64,000 bases of DNA from Pyxidicoccus parkwaysis. Lineage in GTDB: Bacteria; Myxococcota; Myxococcia; Myxococcales; Myxococcaceae. The stretch's first letter is position 1, and the number at the start of each line of letters is the position of its first letter. A program made the translations under genes and the position numbers. Shown piece by piece: positions 25,498-34,131 of this stretch. Below the pieces are notes generated by a model that did not search any database, was not told the origin of the DNA, and worked only from the letters and a program-made list of their open reading frames with translations. Location of the stretch: positions 6,376,001-6,440,000 of the forward strand of contig NZ_CP071090.1 of NCBI RefSeq assembly GCF_017301735.1. Reading direction: 5' to 3'.

Positions 25498-27573
25498 TCA
25501 CCTGAAGACAACCACCCACCTCAGCCACACCGGAGGTGTCACCTGCCCCCGGAACTCCACCGCCAGCGCCGGCTCCACCCGGCCATACCCTGGCGAATAC
25601 CGCGACGGCGCCAGCTTCAGCGCCAATCCCTTCTCCACCACCAGCCACGCGTGCGGAGCCCCTTCCGGGCCCAGCTCCACCGCGAGCGGCTCGAACTCCA
25701 CCGGCCCTTCCGCCACGCGGCGCGCGCGCTCGAGGACTTGCATCGGAGGTGCCACCAGCCGAGCCGCCTCGTCCGGCAGATGGAACCGGCCCACGACGTC
25801 GTGGCGGCCCATGCCGATGAACCTGTCGCGCCCCGACAGCGCGCGCTCGTGCCGGTCCAGGCGGAACGTGCGCTCGATGCCCACCGGCGCCGGCAGCATG
25901 CGGTAGCCGTCATGGCGGACCAGCAGCCGGTCCACGGTGCCTCCGGGAAGGAAGGCCACCACGCGAGCACGGGCCTCCTCTGGCAGCGCGAAGAGCCGCG
26001 CCGGGTCGAGGGTGGCCTGCTCCGCGCCATCCACCTGCACCGTGTTGTGCGCCGCGGTGCCGCGGAACCAGTTCCGCGTGGCCGGGTCTCGCGTGTACGT
26101 GCCCGTGCCGGGGTCCACGATGACGGGGCGCCCGTCGAGGTGGAGCTCGAAAGAAAGTTTGTCGTTGTGGCTGTGGCCTCCGACTCCGCCCTGCCCCTGC
26201 TTGCCCGCGCAGACAGTGATAACGGCACCCGCGCCGCGCAAGATGTGGAAGCCACCTTCCGGAAAGCTCACCGACACGGGCGCGGGAGCCACGGGAAGCG
26301 CATGGAAGCGCTCCGCGCCCGCACGGCCCAGCAGCCACGCCGCCTCGTCCGGAAGCTCACCACCGCCCAGGCCCATGTCGCCGAAGAGCGCCGCGCCCAG
26401 GCCCACCAGGTAGCCGTGCGAGTTGTCGTCACGCTCGCGCAGCGGGAAGACGCGGCCGGAGTCGTTGTCGCCAATCTGCGGCGCCAGGCCGGCTTCCGAG
26501 CACCACGCGCGCACGGCGTGGAACATGCGGCGCAGCCGTGACTCGTACGCCGGCCCCAGCGACACGCCCGCGCCGCGCGCCACGAGGTAGGCCAGCGTGA
26601 AGAGCTCCACCGAGAGCCGGTGATAGGGAATGGAGCCCTCGAAGGACGTGCCCTCGAGGTGCACCTGCTTCTCCACCTGCTCGCGCAAGCCGGCCACCGC
26701 GAGCGCCACCTGCTGCGGCGCGCCCGGCAGCTCCGGGAAGAGCAGGCCCACGACGAGCAGGCCCACGTAGTTGGAGACGAGGTGGTTGTTGGGCACCGCG
26801 CCCCGGTCTTCGAGGTGGGCCTCCACCCACGCGGTGTGCTCGGCGAGCGAGCCCAGCACCGGCACCAGGAACTCGGGCCTGCGCACCTCGGGTGCGTCGG
26901 CGAACATGGCCAGCGCCTGCGCGATGTTCGCCGCGCGCAGCGCAATCTCCATGGGGCACGTCCAGTGGACACCCATGCCCACGGGGTTGGCCTGGAGGAA
27001 GTCCAGCGTCTGCGTCACGAAGCCCGAGGCAAAGCGCGAGCGTTCCACGGTTGCATCCGCAACCCAATAGCCCTGGGCCAGCGCCACCACACTGTCGAGG
27101 CGGCCCATCACCCACGGGTACTTCGGGTCCTTCCCCTTCGAGTGCAGCGGCATCCGCTCCACGGGCTCCACCGGGTAGCGGTGGCCGCTGATGGGGTCCA
27201 GGGACCAGTCCACGGGCTGGCCCTCACCGAAGGCCACGCGGGTGCCGAAGATTTCCCATTCCTGACGGAGCGCCGCGAAGGCGCGAGCGCGGGCGCGTTC
27301 AATGGCGCCGGGAATGGACGCGAGGGCCTCGAGCACGGAGACCCGGTGCGAGCCTTCGCACCAGATGCGCGAGGAGCGCTGCCCCAGGGCCAGGTCGGCC
27401 AACGTGTCGGCGCTCGTGGCACCGAAGGCCTGGAGGAGCTGGACCTCGTCGGCGCGCTCTCGCCGGCGATACAGCGCCTGCCTGGCCACGCCTTGAACCC
27501 GCCGCACCGCGCTCCGCGCCAGCCCCGCCGGAGCCAGTCGAGCGATCGCCGCGTAGTAGTCGAGAGTCCCCAT
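25498..27573 (-). CDS. Heparinase II/III family protein
   Basis: A 691-residue protein with the architecture of the heparinase II/III (alginate lyase) family: a large alpha-helical N-terminal toroid (about 1-400) with WTCPMEIALRAANIAQAL and GAVPNNHLVSNYVGLL, then a beta-sandwich starting at FPEGGFHILRG with GGVGGHSHNDKLSFEL (His near 464) and VDPGTGTYT. There is no signal peptide in the first 40 residues, so the protein may be cytosolic. Together with the nucleotide-sugar dehydrogenase just downstream it fits a uronic-acid polysaccharide locus, as such proteins often occur in exopolysaccharide clusters. Whether it cleaves or helps to make the polymer is open. Confidence 0.85.
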   Translation of the reverse strand: MGTLDYYAAIARLAPAGLARSAVRRVQGVARQALYRRRERADEVQLLQAFGATSADTLADLALGQRSSRIWCEGSHRVSVLEALASIPGAIERARARAFAALRQEWEIFGTRVAFGEGQPVDWSLDPISGHRYPVEPVERMPLHSKGKDPKYPWVMGRLDSVVALAQGYWVADATVERSRFASGFVTQTLDFLQANPVGMGVHWTCPMEIALRAANIAQALAMFADAPEVRRPEFLVPVLGSLAEHTAWVEAHLEDRGAVPNNHLVSNYVGLLVVGLLFPELPGAPQQVALAVAGLREQVEKQVHLEGTSFEGSIPYHRLSVELFTLAYLVARGAGVSLGPAYESRLRRMFHAVRAWCSEAGLAPQIGDNDSGRVFPLRERDDNSHGYLVGLGAALFGDMGLGGGELPDEAAWLLGRAGAERFHALPVAPAPVSVSFPEGGFHILRGAGAVITVCAGKQGQGGVGGHSHNDKLSFELHLDGRPVIVDPGTGTYTRDPATRNWFRGTAAHNTVQVDGAEQATLDPARLFALPEEARARVVAFLPGGTVDRLLVRHDGYRMLPAPVGIERTFRLDRHERALSGRDRFIGMGRHDVVGRFHLPDEAARLVAPPMQVLERARRVAEGPVEFEPLAVELGPEGAPHAWLVVEKGLALKLAPSRYSPGYGRVEPALAVEFRGQVTPPVWLRWVVVFR

Positions 27574-27672
27574 CCGTCCCTTCCGCCGCCCGTCGCGATG
27601 CCTGTTAGCAAACGCCCGGCCAGTGGGTACTCCCGAGGAGTTGAAGGGGTTTGGGCGATCACCCCGCCCCGT

Positions 27673-28818
27673 ATGACAGTAAAAATTCGGGAGGAACGGG
27701 GGTTGGCATGGGTAAAGGATTTCCGATCCACGCTCCTCGGATTCTCAGGTTGGGCAGCGTTGCGTCCCGGCGGTGCCGTGCTCATTCCTTGGCGCGTGCG
27801 GGCAGGGGACTGGATGGGGCGGCGCATCGAGGACAGCCTCGATGCAAGGGTGGAAACAGTGCTCGCGGCGGTAGCCGAGCGAGCGCTTCGGTGCGGCACG
27901 CGTGCGGGACTGGACGCACTGGTGCGCGAGGCACTGAGGCTGACCGGGGCCACGGGCGCGGCGCTGTATGACGGGCGTACGTGTGTCGCGAGGGCGGGCC
28001 ACGCCGCTCCGGTGCGAGCGTGTGCCTCGACGGCGCGAAGGCAGGCGCTGGTGGTGTGGCCGGAGCCGCTGGGTGTCTCGAATCAGGAGGTGCTCAGGCG
28101 ACTCGCGCGCTTCGGTGGCTCATTGATGGCGGCGCATGCGCGTGAGGTGGACGCGGGAGCACGGCAGGCGCGGCTGTTGGAAGCGAAACAGCGGCTGGAG
28201 CGCGCGGTGTCACACGCGGAGCGGCGGCGCTCGCGGGCGTCGCATGACTTGCGCACGCCGCTGATGGTGATGAAGGGCTACGTGGACATGATGGTGAAGG
28301 GCACCGCGGGCCCGCTCACTCCGGCCATGCAGCGCTACCTGGACCGGATGCAGCGCGTGGCGAACGACCAGGGCGCGCTCATCGAGCGGCGTCTGGCGAA
28401 GAACGTGGACGAGTGCGTGGAGGATTCGCGTCCGCTCCTTCGCGCCGCGTTCCTTCCGTCGATGCGCGGGGGGCGCTCGGCGGACGTGACGATGACGCTG
28501 CCGGACCGGCCCGTGGCACTGAAGGGCCCGAGAGATTCGGTGGAGCTGCTGATTCGCACGCTGGCGCGCGCGGTGGTTTCAGCCGGCGGCGCGGTGAGCG
28601 TGCGCGTGGAGCCGGCGGAGGACCTGGGCATGTGGCGACTGCGCGTGGACGCGCGCGGCTCGCGGACATTGACGGAGAAGACCACGGCCGTGCTGCAGCA
28701 CCTCGCGCAGCGGCTTCGCGGGGGACTGGCGCGGCCCTCGGAAGGTGGAGGCGAGCTGGTGGTGCACCTGCCCGCGGACGACACCGTGCCCGCGGCGCTT
28801 GCGACTCAGGGCGCCTGA
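27673..28818 (+). CDS. Histidine-kinase-like protein with degenerate ATPase domain
   Basis: A 381-residue protein from ATG 27673. TTG 27703 has a better ribosome site (GGGAGG 8 nt before) and would give 371 residues. The N-terminal ~130 residues look like a small sensor domain. A HisKA-type helix pair then carries an intact H-box, SHDLRTPLMVMKGYVDMM (His near residue 192). The C-terminal ~170 residues occupy the HATPase position, but I find no N box, no DxGxG and no GxGLG. It is therefore probably unable to bind ATP in the usual way and may act as a phosphotransfer or dimerisation partner. It diverges from the heparinase gene 99 bp away. Confidence 0.65.
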   Translation: MTVKIREERGLAWVKDFRSTLLGFSGWAALRPGGAVLIPWRVRAGDWMGRRIEDSLDARVETVLAAVAERALRCGTRAGLDALVREALRLTGATGAALYDGRTCVARAGHAAPVRACASTARRQALVVWPEPLGVSNQEVLRRLARFGGSLMAAHAREVDAGARQARLLEAKQRLERAVSHAERRRSRASHDLRTPLMVMKGYVDMMVKGTAGPLTPAMQRYLDRMQRVANDQGALIERRLAKNVDECVEDSRPLLRAAFLPSMRGGRSADVTMTLPDRPVALKGPRDSVELLIRTLARAVVSAGGAVSVRVEPAEDLGMWRLRVDARGSRTLTEKTTAVLQHLAQRLRGGLARPSEGGGELVVHLPADDTVPAALATQGA

Positions 28819-28847
28819 AGCATCAGCGAGGAGGCTGGCCGCATCGC

Positions 28848-28863
28848 GACTCATGCATGAGTC
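28848..28863. repeat. Perfect 16-bp palindrome between convergent genes
   Basis: GACTCATGCATGAGTC is a perfect palindrome without spacer, flanked by nearly symmetrical TCGC and AGCGA. It sits in the 117-bp gap between the convergent kinase-like gene and cheA. About one such palindrome is expected by chance in a window of this size, so meaning is uncertain. Confidence 0.4.
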
Positions 28864-28935
28864 AGCGAGCAAGCGCGGGCAGCAGGTGGCGCGCCAGCAA
28901 TGGAACGGCGCGCCCTCGAACTCCGAACGTGCGTT

Positions 28936-31479
28936 TCAGGACGCGGGCAGGAGCTGCCGCACCAACTCCAGCAGCTTGCCGCGCTCCACCTCGCGCTTGA
29001 CGAGGTAGCCATCCGCGCCCGCCTCCAGGCCCGCGGCCCGGTCCTCCGGACTGTCGAGCGAGGTGACGAGGATGATGGGCGTCCGATTGAGCGTCGGGTG
29101 CGCCTTGATGCGCCGTGCGAGCCCCACGCCGTCCAGCCGGGGCATCTGCCAATCGCTCACGACGAGCTGACACGGCGAGCGCTCCAGCACGCCCCACGCC
29201 TCCTCACCATCCGCCGCCGTCACCACCGGATAGCCGGCGATTTCGAGCAGCGACTTCATGGCGAAGCGCGTGGTGAGCGCGTCGTCACACACCAGGATGC
29301 GAGGCCGCACCACCTGCGCCGCGGGCGACGAGCGCGTCTCCGGCCGCGCCGCGCGCACCAACTCCGTCGCATTCAGCACCGGCACCACGCGCCCATCGTC
29401 CAGCACCGCCGCACCGGCCAGGTGCCGCACGCCCTGCACGTGCCGCCCGAGCGAGCGAACGACAATCTCCTGCTGCCCCACCACCTCGTCGATGGCGAAG
29501 AGCACCTTGTCGTCGCCCACCGACAGCAGCGCCGCCGTCTGCAGCTTCCTCGAGTCCAGCGCCATGGGCAGCCGGGGCAGGCCAATGGACTCCGCGAGCG
29601 GAAGGAACGTGAGCTGCTCCCCGTCCACGCGTGCCACCACGCGGCCCGCCACCGTGCCCACGTCGTCGGGCGACAGGCGCAGCACGCGCTTCACGCTGTC
29701 GGAGGGAATCGCGGACACCGTCGTGCCCGTGCGCACCAGCAGGCCCAGCGCCGCGGCCAGCGTCAGCGGCAGGTCCACCGTGAAGCGCGTCCCCTTCCCC
29801 GCCGTGAAGTCCACGTCCACCGAGCCCTGCAACCGCTGCGCGGCGGCCTGCACCACGTCCAGCCCCACGCCACGCCCGGAGGTCGCCGTCACCTGCTCGC
29901 GCGTGGAGAAACCCGGCTGGAACACCAGCCGCGCCGCCTGCGCGTCCGTCAGCTTCTCCGCGGCCTCCGCGGTGAGCAGCCCGCGCCGCACCGCCGTCGC
30001 GCGCACCCGCTCCGGCGACAGGCCCGCGCCGTCGTCCTCCACCACCACCGCGATGCGCGTGCCCCGAGGCTCCACCCGCACCGACAACCGCCCCGTCTCC
30101 GACTTGCCCGCCGCGCGGCGCTCCGCCGTGGACTCCAGCCCGTGGTCGATGGCGTTGCGCACCAGGTGCAGCAGCGGGTCCTTCAGCGCGTCGAGGATGC
30201 GCCGGTCCAACCGCACGTCCCCGCCCACCAGGTCCAGCGAGACTTCCTTGTTCAACCGCGCGGACACCTCGCGCACCGTGCGCCGCAGCGGCTCCAGCAC
30301 CTGCGACGCCGGCACCATGCGCAAGTCGCGCAGGTCATCTCGCGCCACCTGCACCACCAGCGAGAGCTGCTCACCGTCGCGGTGCGTCTCCTTCGCCAGC
30401 TCCAGCAGCCGCTTCTGCAGGCCGCGCATCAACGTCACGCCCGAGCGCAGCGACTCCAGCGCCGGCCCGCCGCCCGACATGGTGAGCTGCGAGGACGCGC
30501 GCTCCAGGTGCAGCAGCACCTCGTGCATGCCGTCCATCAACGTGCGGTGTGCCTCGCCGCGCCGGGCCTGCTGCGCCCGGCCCGCCATCAGCAACTCCAC
30601 CTGCAACGCGAGCGACTCCAGCGTCTTCACCGACACGCGCACCGTGCGGTCCGCCGCGCCGCGAGCCTCCTGCGAGGCCCCCGAAGTCGCCTGCACACCC
30701 GAACCTTCCGACGACGAAGGCGCCGGCACCGTGCGCAGCGCCTCCACCGCGCGCTCCACGGCGCCCGCCCCGCCCGAGGCCTCCAGCGCGGCCCGCAGAT
30801 CCACCAGCGTGCCCGCCACGTCGGAAGCGGCGAGGCCCGCGGAATCACCACCGGGCTCCATGCGCGTGAAGCCCAGCGCCGCGGCCTCCGCCAGCGAGGC
30901 CACCTTCTCCACGCCGGACGACTCGGCCGCGCTCCTCAGCGCGCGAGCCCGCTCCACCGCGGTGCGCACCACCGCCGCGCGGTCCGGCACGTCCGGCGAG
31001 CACAGCGCGCCCAGCGCCGCCTCCAGCGACTCCAGCGCGTCCAGCCCCTTCGCCACGCCGCCGCTCGCGCCGCCCGGGGACGCCGTCGCCGCGCCCTCGC
31101 GCCCCAGCGCCGTCAGCAGCGAGCCCAGCCCATCCACCACCGGGTCCTGCCCCGCGTCTCCACGGCCCATGGCCGTCTCAATCGCGGACAGGCCGCGCAG
31201 CATGGACTCCACCACCGCGCGCGGCAGCTGCTCCTCCGGCTTGAAGTGGGCCAGCCCGTCTTCAATCGCGTGCACCACCTGCTCGATGTCGTCCAGCCCG
31301 AGGCTGGCCGCCGAGCCCTTGAGGCTGTGCACCAGCCGCTTGAGGGACGGGAGCAGGTCCGTCTCACGCTCGTGCGCGGGGCCCTCCAGCCCCAGCACCT
31401 TCGACCCGATGGCCTGAATCTGCTCACGCGTCTCCGCGGAGAACACCGGCCAGATGCTGCGCAAGAGCTGTGCGTCCAT
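28936..31479 (-). CDS. CheA-type chemotaxis histidine kinase with C-terminal receiver
   Basis: The central kinase of the chemosensory operon, 847 residues. Order: an HPt domain with RLVHSLKGSAASLG (phosphorylated His near residue 51); an Ala/Gly-rich region without a recognisable P2 domain; dimerisation and HATPase with HLVRNAIDHGLES (N box), EDDGAGLSPERV and GRGVGLDVVQAA; a CheW-like domain (about 545-690); and a receiver (about 725-845) with CDDA, VSDWQMPRLDG and LVKRE. CheA fused to a receiver is typical of Frz-like systems that steer functions other than flagellar swimming. It is the last gene of the operon, 9 bp after cheW. Confidence 0.93.
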   Translation of the reverse strand: MDAQLLRSIWPVFSAETREQIQAIGSKVLGLEGPAHERETDLLPSLKRLVHSLKGSAASLGLDDIEQVVHAIEDGLAHFKPEEQLPRAVVESMLRGLSAIETAMGRGDAGQDPVVDGLGSLLTALGREGAATASPGGASGGVAKGLDALESLEAALGALCSPDVPDRAAVVRTAVERARALRSAAESSGVEKVASLAEAAALGFTRMEPGGDSAGLAASDVAGTLVDLRAALEASGGAGAVERAVEALRTVPAPSSSEGSGVQATSGASQEARGAADRTVRVSVKTLESLALQVELLMAGRAQQARRGEAHRTLMDGMHEVLLHLERASSQLTMSGGGPALESLRSGVTLMRGLQKRLLELAKETHRDGEQLSLVVQVARDDLRDLRMVPASQVLEPLRRTVREVSARLNKEVSLDLVGGDVRLDRRILDALKDPLLHLVRNAIDHGLESTAERRAAGKSETGRLSVRVEPRGTRIAVVVEDDGAGLSPERVRATAVRRGLLTAEAAEKLTDAQAARLVFQPGFSTREQVTATSGRGVGLDVVQAAAQRLQGSVDVDFTAGKGTRFTVDLPLTLAAALGLLVRTGTTVSAIPSDSVKRVLRLSPDDVGTVAGRVVARVDGEQLTFLPLAESIGLPRLPMALDSRKLQTAALLSVGDDKVLFAIDEVVGQQEIVVRSLGRHVQGVRHLAGAAVLDDGRVVPVLNATELVRAARPETRSSPAAQVVRPRILVCDDALTTRFAMKSLLEIAGYPVVTAADGEEAWGVLERSPCQLVVSDWQMPRLDGVGLARRIKAHPTLNRTPIILVTSLDSPEDRAAGLEAGADGYLVKREVERGKLLELVRQLLPAS

Positions 31480-31488
31480 GGCGCGCCC

Positions 31489-32073
31489 CTATTCCCCCTC
31501 TGCCCGCGCGGAGGGTCCCCCGAGCTGCTCCAGGTCCAGCACCGTCAATCGGTCCTGCGTGAGGAACAGGAAGGGCCCCGGAGGCGGCTGCGACAGCTCC
31601 GTCTTCGGCAATTCCTTGCGCCCTTCCACCTCCTGCGCCGCCAGCCCGAAGCACTCCTCACCCACTTCCACCACCACCACCTTGCCCAGGTCCGACATGC
31701 CGCCGCCCTCCAGCCCGAGGAGCTGGCGCAAGTCGAGCACCGGCACCACGCGCGAGCGGCTCACCAGCGCGCCCAGCACGTGCCTCGGCGCTCCGGGCAG
31801 CGACGCGATTCCGCGCGCCTCCAGCACGTGGTCCACGTGCTCGATTCGCACCGCGTAGCGCTCGCCGCCCACCAGGAAGGCCAGCACGGAGAGCACCTCC
31901 TGCCGCTCCTCGTGGCGCGACTCGGCCAGCGCCTTGGCGCGCGCGCCGAGCACCGCGCGGCGCTTCTCCGCGCTCACCGCCTGCGTGCCCTCGAGCAGCG
32001 CATGCGCGTCGTCGAGCTGCTTGCGCAGCGCGATGTAGTCGATTCCCACCTTCGCGTCGTCTTCGCCGGGCAT
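31489..32073 (-). CDS. CheW-like coupling protein (second in operon)
   Basis: A 194-residue adaptor that would link the MCP to the CheA kinase. The first ~60 residues form a charged helix (LRKQLDDAHALLEGTQAVSA), an extension longer than a standard CheW. The CheW SH3-like fold follows: LAFLVGGERYAVRIEHVDHV, LGALVSRSRVVPVLDLRQLL, VVVVEVGEECFGLAAQEV. It starts 5 bp after the cheY stop and ends 9 bp before cheA, well inside a polycistron. Two different CheW proteins in one operon may build alternative or layered arrays. Confidence 0.88.
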   Translation of the reverse strand: MPGEDDAKVGIDYIALRKQLDDAHALLEGTQAVSAEKRRAVLGARAKALAESRHEERQEVLSVLAFLVGGERYAVRIEHVDHVLEARGIASLPGAPRHVLGALVSRSRVVPVLDLRQLLGLEGGGMSDLGKVVVVEVGEECFGLAAQEVEGRKELPKTELSQPPPGPFLFLTQDRLTVLDLEQLGGPSARAEGE

Positions 32074-32078
32074 GGGCT

Positions 32079-32489
32079 CTAGTACCGGGTGGCGGGCAGC
32101 TTCAGGATGTCGCGCACCTTCGAGCGCAGGTCATCCACAGACACGGGCTTGTTGAGGAAGGCGCTCGCACCGACGAGCTTGCCCTTCTGCCGGCTCGCGT
32201 CGTCCTTCAGCGAGGTGAGCATCATGAAGGGCGTGTTGTGCAGGTTCGGGTCGGCCCGCACCGCCGCGCACAGCGCGAAGCCGTCCATCTCCGGCATCTG
32301 CACGTCGGAGATGATGAGGTCCGGCTTCAAGTCCCGCGCGCGGGTGAGCCCCAGCGCGCCGTTGGGCGCGTCGAAGAACTCCAGACCCCACCCCATGAGG
32401 TACACCTGGAGCAGGTTGGTGATGGTCTTCGTGTCCTCGACGATGAGCACCTTCATGGCCCGTCGTCCTGCCGCCACCGTGTTGGTCAT
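32079..32489 (-). CDS. CheY-like single-domain response regulator
   Basis: A receiver-only protein of 136 residues. It has the acidic pair in IVEDTKT, the phospho-acceptor Asp in LIISDVQMPEMDGF (near residue 62), the Thr/Ser in MLTSLKDD and the Lys in FLNKPVSVDDL. The ATG at 32489 overlaps the mcp stop as ATGA, which supports the longer start; ATG 32456 (MKVLIVED) would give a standard 125-residue CheY. No output domain is present, so it should act by binding a motor, polarity or regulatory target, or as a phosphate sink for CheA. Confidence 0.92.
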   Translation of the reverse strand: MTNTVAAGRRAMKVLIVEDTKTITNLLQVYLMGWGLEFFDAPNGALGLTRARDLKPDLIISDVQMPEMDGFALCAAVRADPNLHNTPFMMLTSLKDDASRQKGKLVGASAFLNKPVSVDDLRSKVRDILKLPATRY

Positions 32490-34099
32490 AGCTGGTACCT
32501 ACCCACCAGATCCGAGAACCGCTTGGAAAGATTCGTCAGGTTGCCGGCCACCTGCTCGATGCGCCGCGTCTGCGTCACCGCGTCGCCCATGGCGGACGTC
32601 AGCTCGGCCATGGCCGTGGCAATCTGCTCCACGCCGATGGTCTGCTGACGCGTGTTGCCGGCAATCTGCCGCGCCGCGCCCGACGACTCGCGGATGACCT
32701 CTGACAGGCCGAGGATGGTGGAGCCCGCGCTGCGCGCCAGCTCCATCGCCGCCTGGGCGCGCCGGCTGCCTTCCTCGGTGACGCTGACCGCCGCGCGCGT
32801 GCCCTTCTGCACCTCGTTGAGCAGGCCGCGCACCTGGTCCGCGGCGATGCGCGACTGCTCCGCCAGCGTGCGCATCTCCGTGGCCACCACCGCGAAGCCG
32901 CGGCCGTGCTCGCCCGCCTTGGCCGCCTCGATGGAGGCGTTGAGCGCGAGCAGGTTGGACTGCTCGGCCACGTCCTTCACGGTGCTGATGATGTCGCCAA
33001 TCTGCAGGGTGCGCTCGCTCAGGTCGGTAATCGCCAGGGCGATGGCCTTCACCTGGTCGCCCAGCTTCTCCATGCCGTCCACGCTCTCCGCGACGACCTT
33101 CTGGCCCTCCGCGCTGAGCGTCTCCGACTTCTGCGTCTGGGAGATGACCGAGTCCGCGTACGCGGTGGCCTGCTTGGACGTCTGCGCAATCTCCGCCACG
33201 GTGGTGCTGGTCTCGTTGATGGCGGAGGCCTGCTGGTGCGCCATCGCGGACTGCTGCGTGGACGTGGCCAGCACGCCCGCCGCCTCGCGCTCCATCTCCG
33301 CCGCGGCGCCGCGCAAGTCCTGGAGCAGGTGCGTGAGCGCATCCGCCATGGCCGCGAAGCTGCGCGCCACGTCGCCAATCTCGTCGCGGCCCCGCGTGTC
33401 AATCTGCTGGCGCAGGTTGCCCGAGGCGATGCCAGCGGCCACGTGCGCCAGGCGCTCCAGCGGGACGATGATGAGGCCGGACATCAGCCACGACGCGAGG
33501 AGGCAGCCCGCGAGGATGAGCACGCCGAGCACTACCGTGAAGCGCGTGGTGCCCTGCAGCGCCTCGTTCAGCGCCTCCTCGTGCAGCGCCACCTGCACCG
33601 TGCCCACCCGCTGCGGCGCACCGCCCGCCGTGGTGGACGGCGCGAAGACGGGCGTCGTGGACTCCACGACGTTCTCACCGTTGACGCTCATGCGGCGGTC
33701 CACGGGCTCCTCGCTGTCGGGGGGCGCGGTGTCCTCGCCCGCGAAGCGCTCCGTGGCAACCTCGCCCAGCAGGTCTCCCTTCGCGTCGCGCACCAGCACG
33801 TAGGCCACGTCGGGCACGTGGCGGAGCACGCCGTGCGCTGCGGACTGGAGCTTCCCCGGGTCGGTGTTCGCCACCAACAGGGGCGTGAGCGTCTTGGCCA
33901 GCTCGCCGCTCACCATGTGCGAGCGACGGGACAGGTCATCGCGCTGCGCGGAGCCCATCTGCACCCAGAACGCCAGGATGAGGATGCCGGCCACCAGCAA
34001 CCCGGTTACACCAGTGACGGCGAGGATTTTGATCCTCAGGCTGAGCCGCGCCACCGCGCCCTGTCCCGGCAGTGTCAGCTTCGTCCCCTTGACGTCCAC
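32486..34099 (-). CDS. Methyl-accepting chemotaxis protein
   Basis: The protein (537 residues from GTG 34099, which follows GGGAGG at good spacing) is a transmembrane receptor; GTG 34111 is an alternative. The first membrane helix (about 25-47) and second (about 185-210) enclose a ~140-residue periplasmic sensor that I cannot assign to a named fold. HAMP (about 205-260) and a long coiled-coil signalling domain follow, with the conserved tip EQSNLLALNASIEAAKAGEH and GRGFAVVATEMRTLAEQS. Gln/Glu-rich stretches are possible methylation sites for the CheR encoded upstream. No C-terminal CheR-tethering pentapeptide is seen. Confidence 0.94.
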   Translation of the reverse strand: MDVKGTKLTLPGQGAVARLSLRIKILAVTGVTGLLVAGILILAFWVQMGSAQRDDLSRRSHMVSGELAKTLTPLLVANTDPGKLQSAAHGVLRHVPDVAYVLVRDAKGDLLGEVATERFAGEDTAPPDSEEPVDRRMSVNGENVVESTTPVFAPSTTAGGAPQRVGTVQVALHEEALNEALQGTTRFTVVLGVLILAGCLLASWLMSGLIIVPLERLAHVAAGIASGNLRQQIDTRGRDEIGDVARSFAAMADALTHLLQDLRGAAAEMEREAAGVLATSTQQSAMAHQQASAINETSTTVAEIAQTSKQATAYADSVISQTQKSETLSAEGQKVVAESVDGMEKLGDQVKAIALAITDLSERTLQIGDIISTVKDVAEQSNLLALNASIEAAKAGEHGRGFAVVATEMRTLAEQSRIAADQVRGLLNEVQKGTRAAVSVTEEGSRRAQAAMELARSAGSTILGLSEVIRESSGAARQIAGNTRQQTIGVEQIATAMAELTSAMGDAVTQTRRIEQVAGNLTNLSKRFSDLVGRYQL

Positions 34100-34131
34100 G
34101 TTGCCTCCCACCTACACGCGGGCGCACGCCT

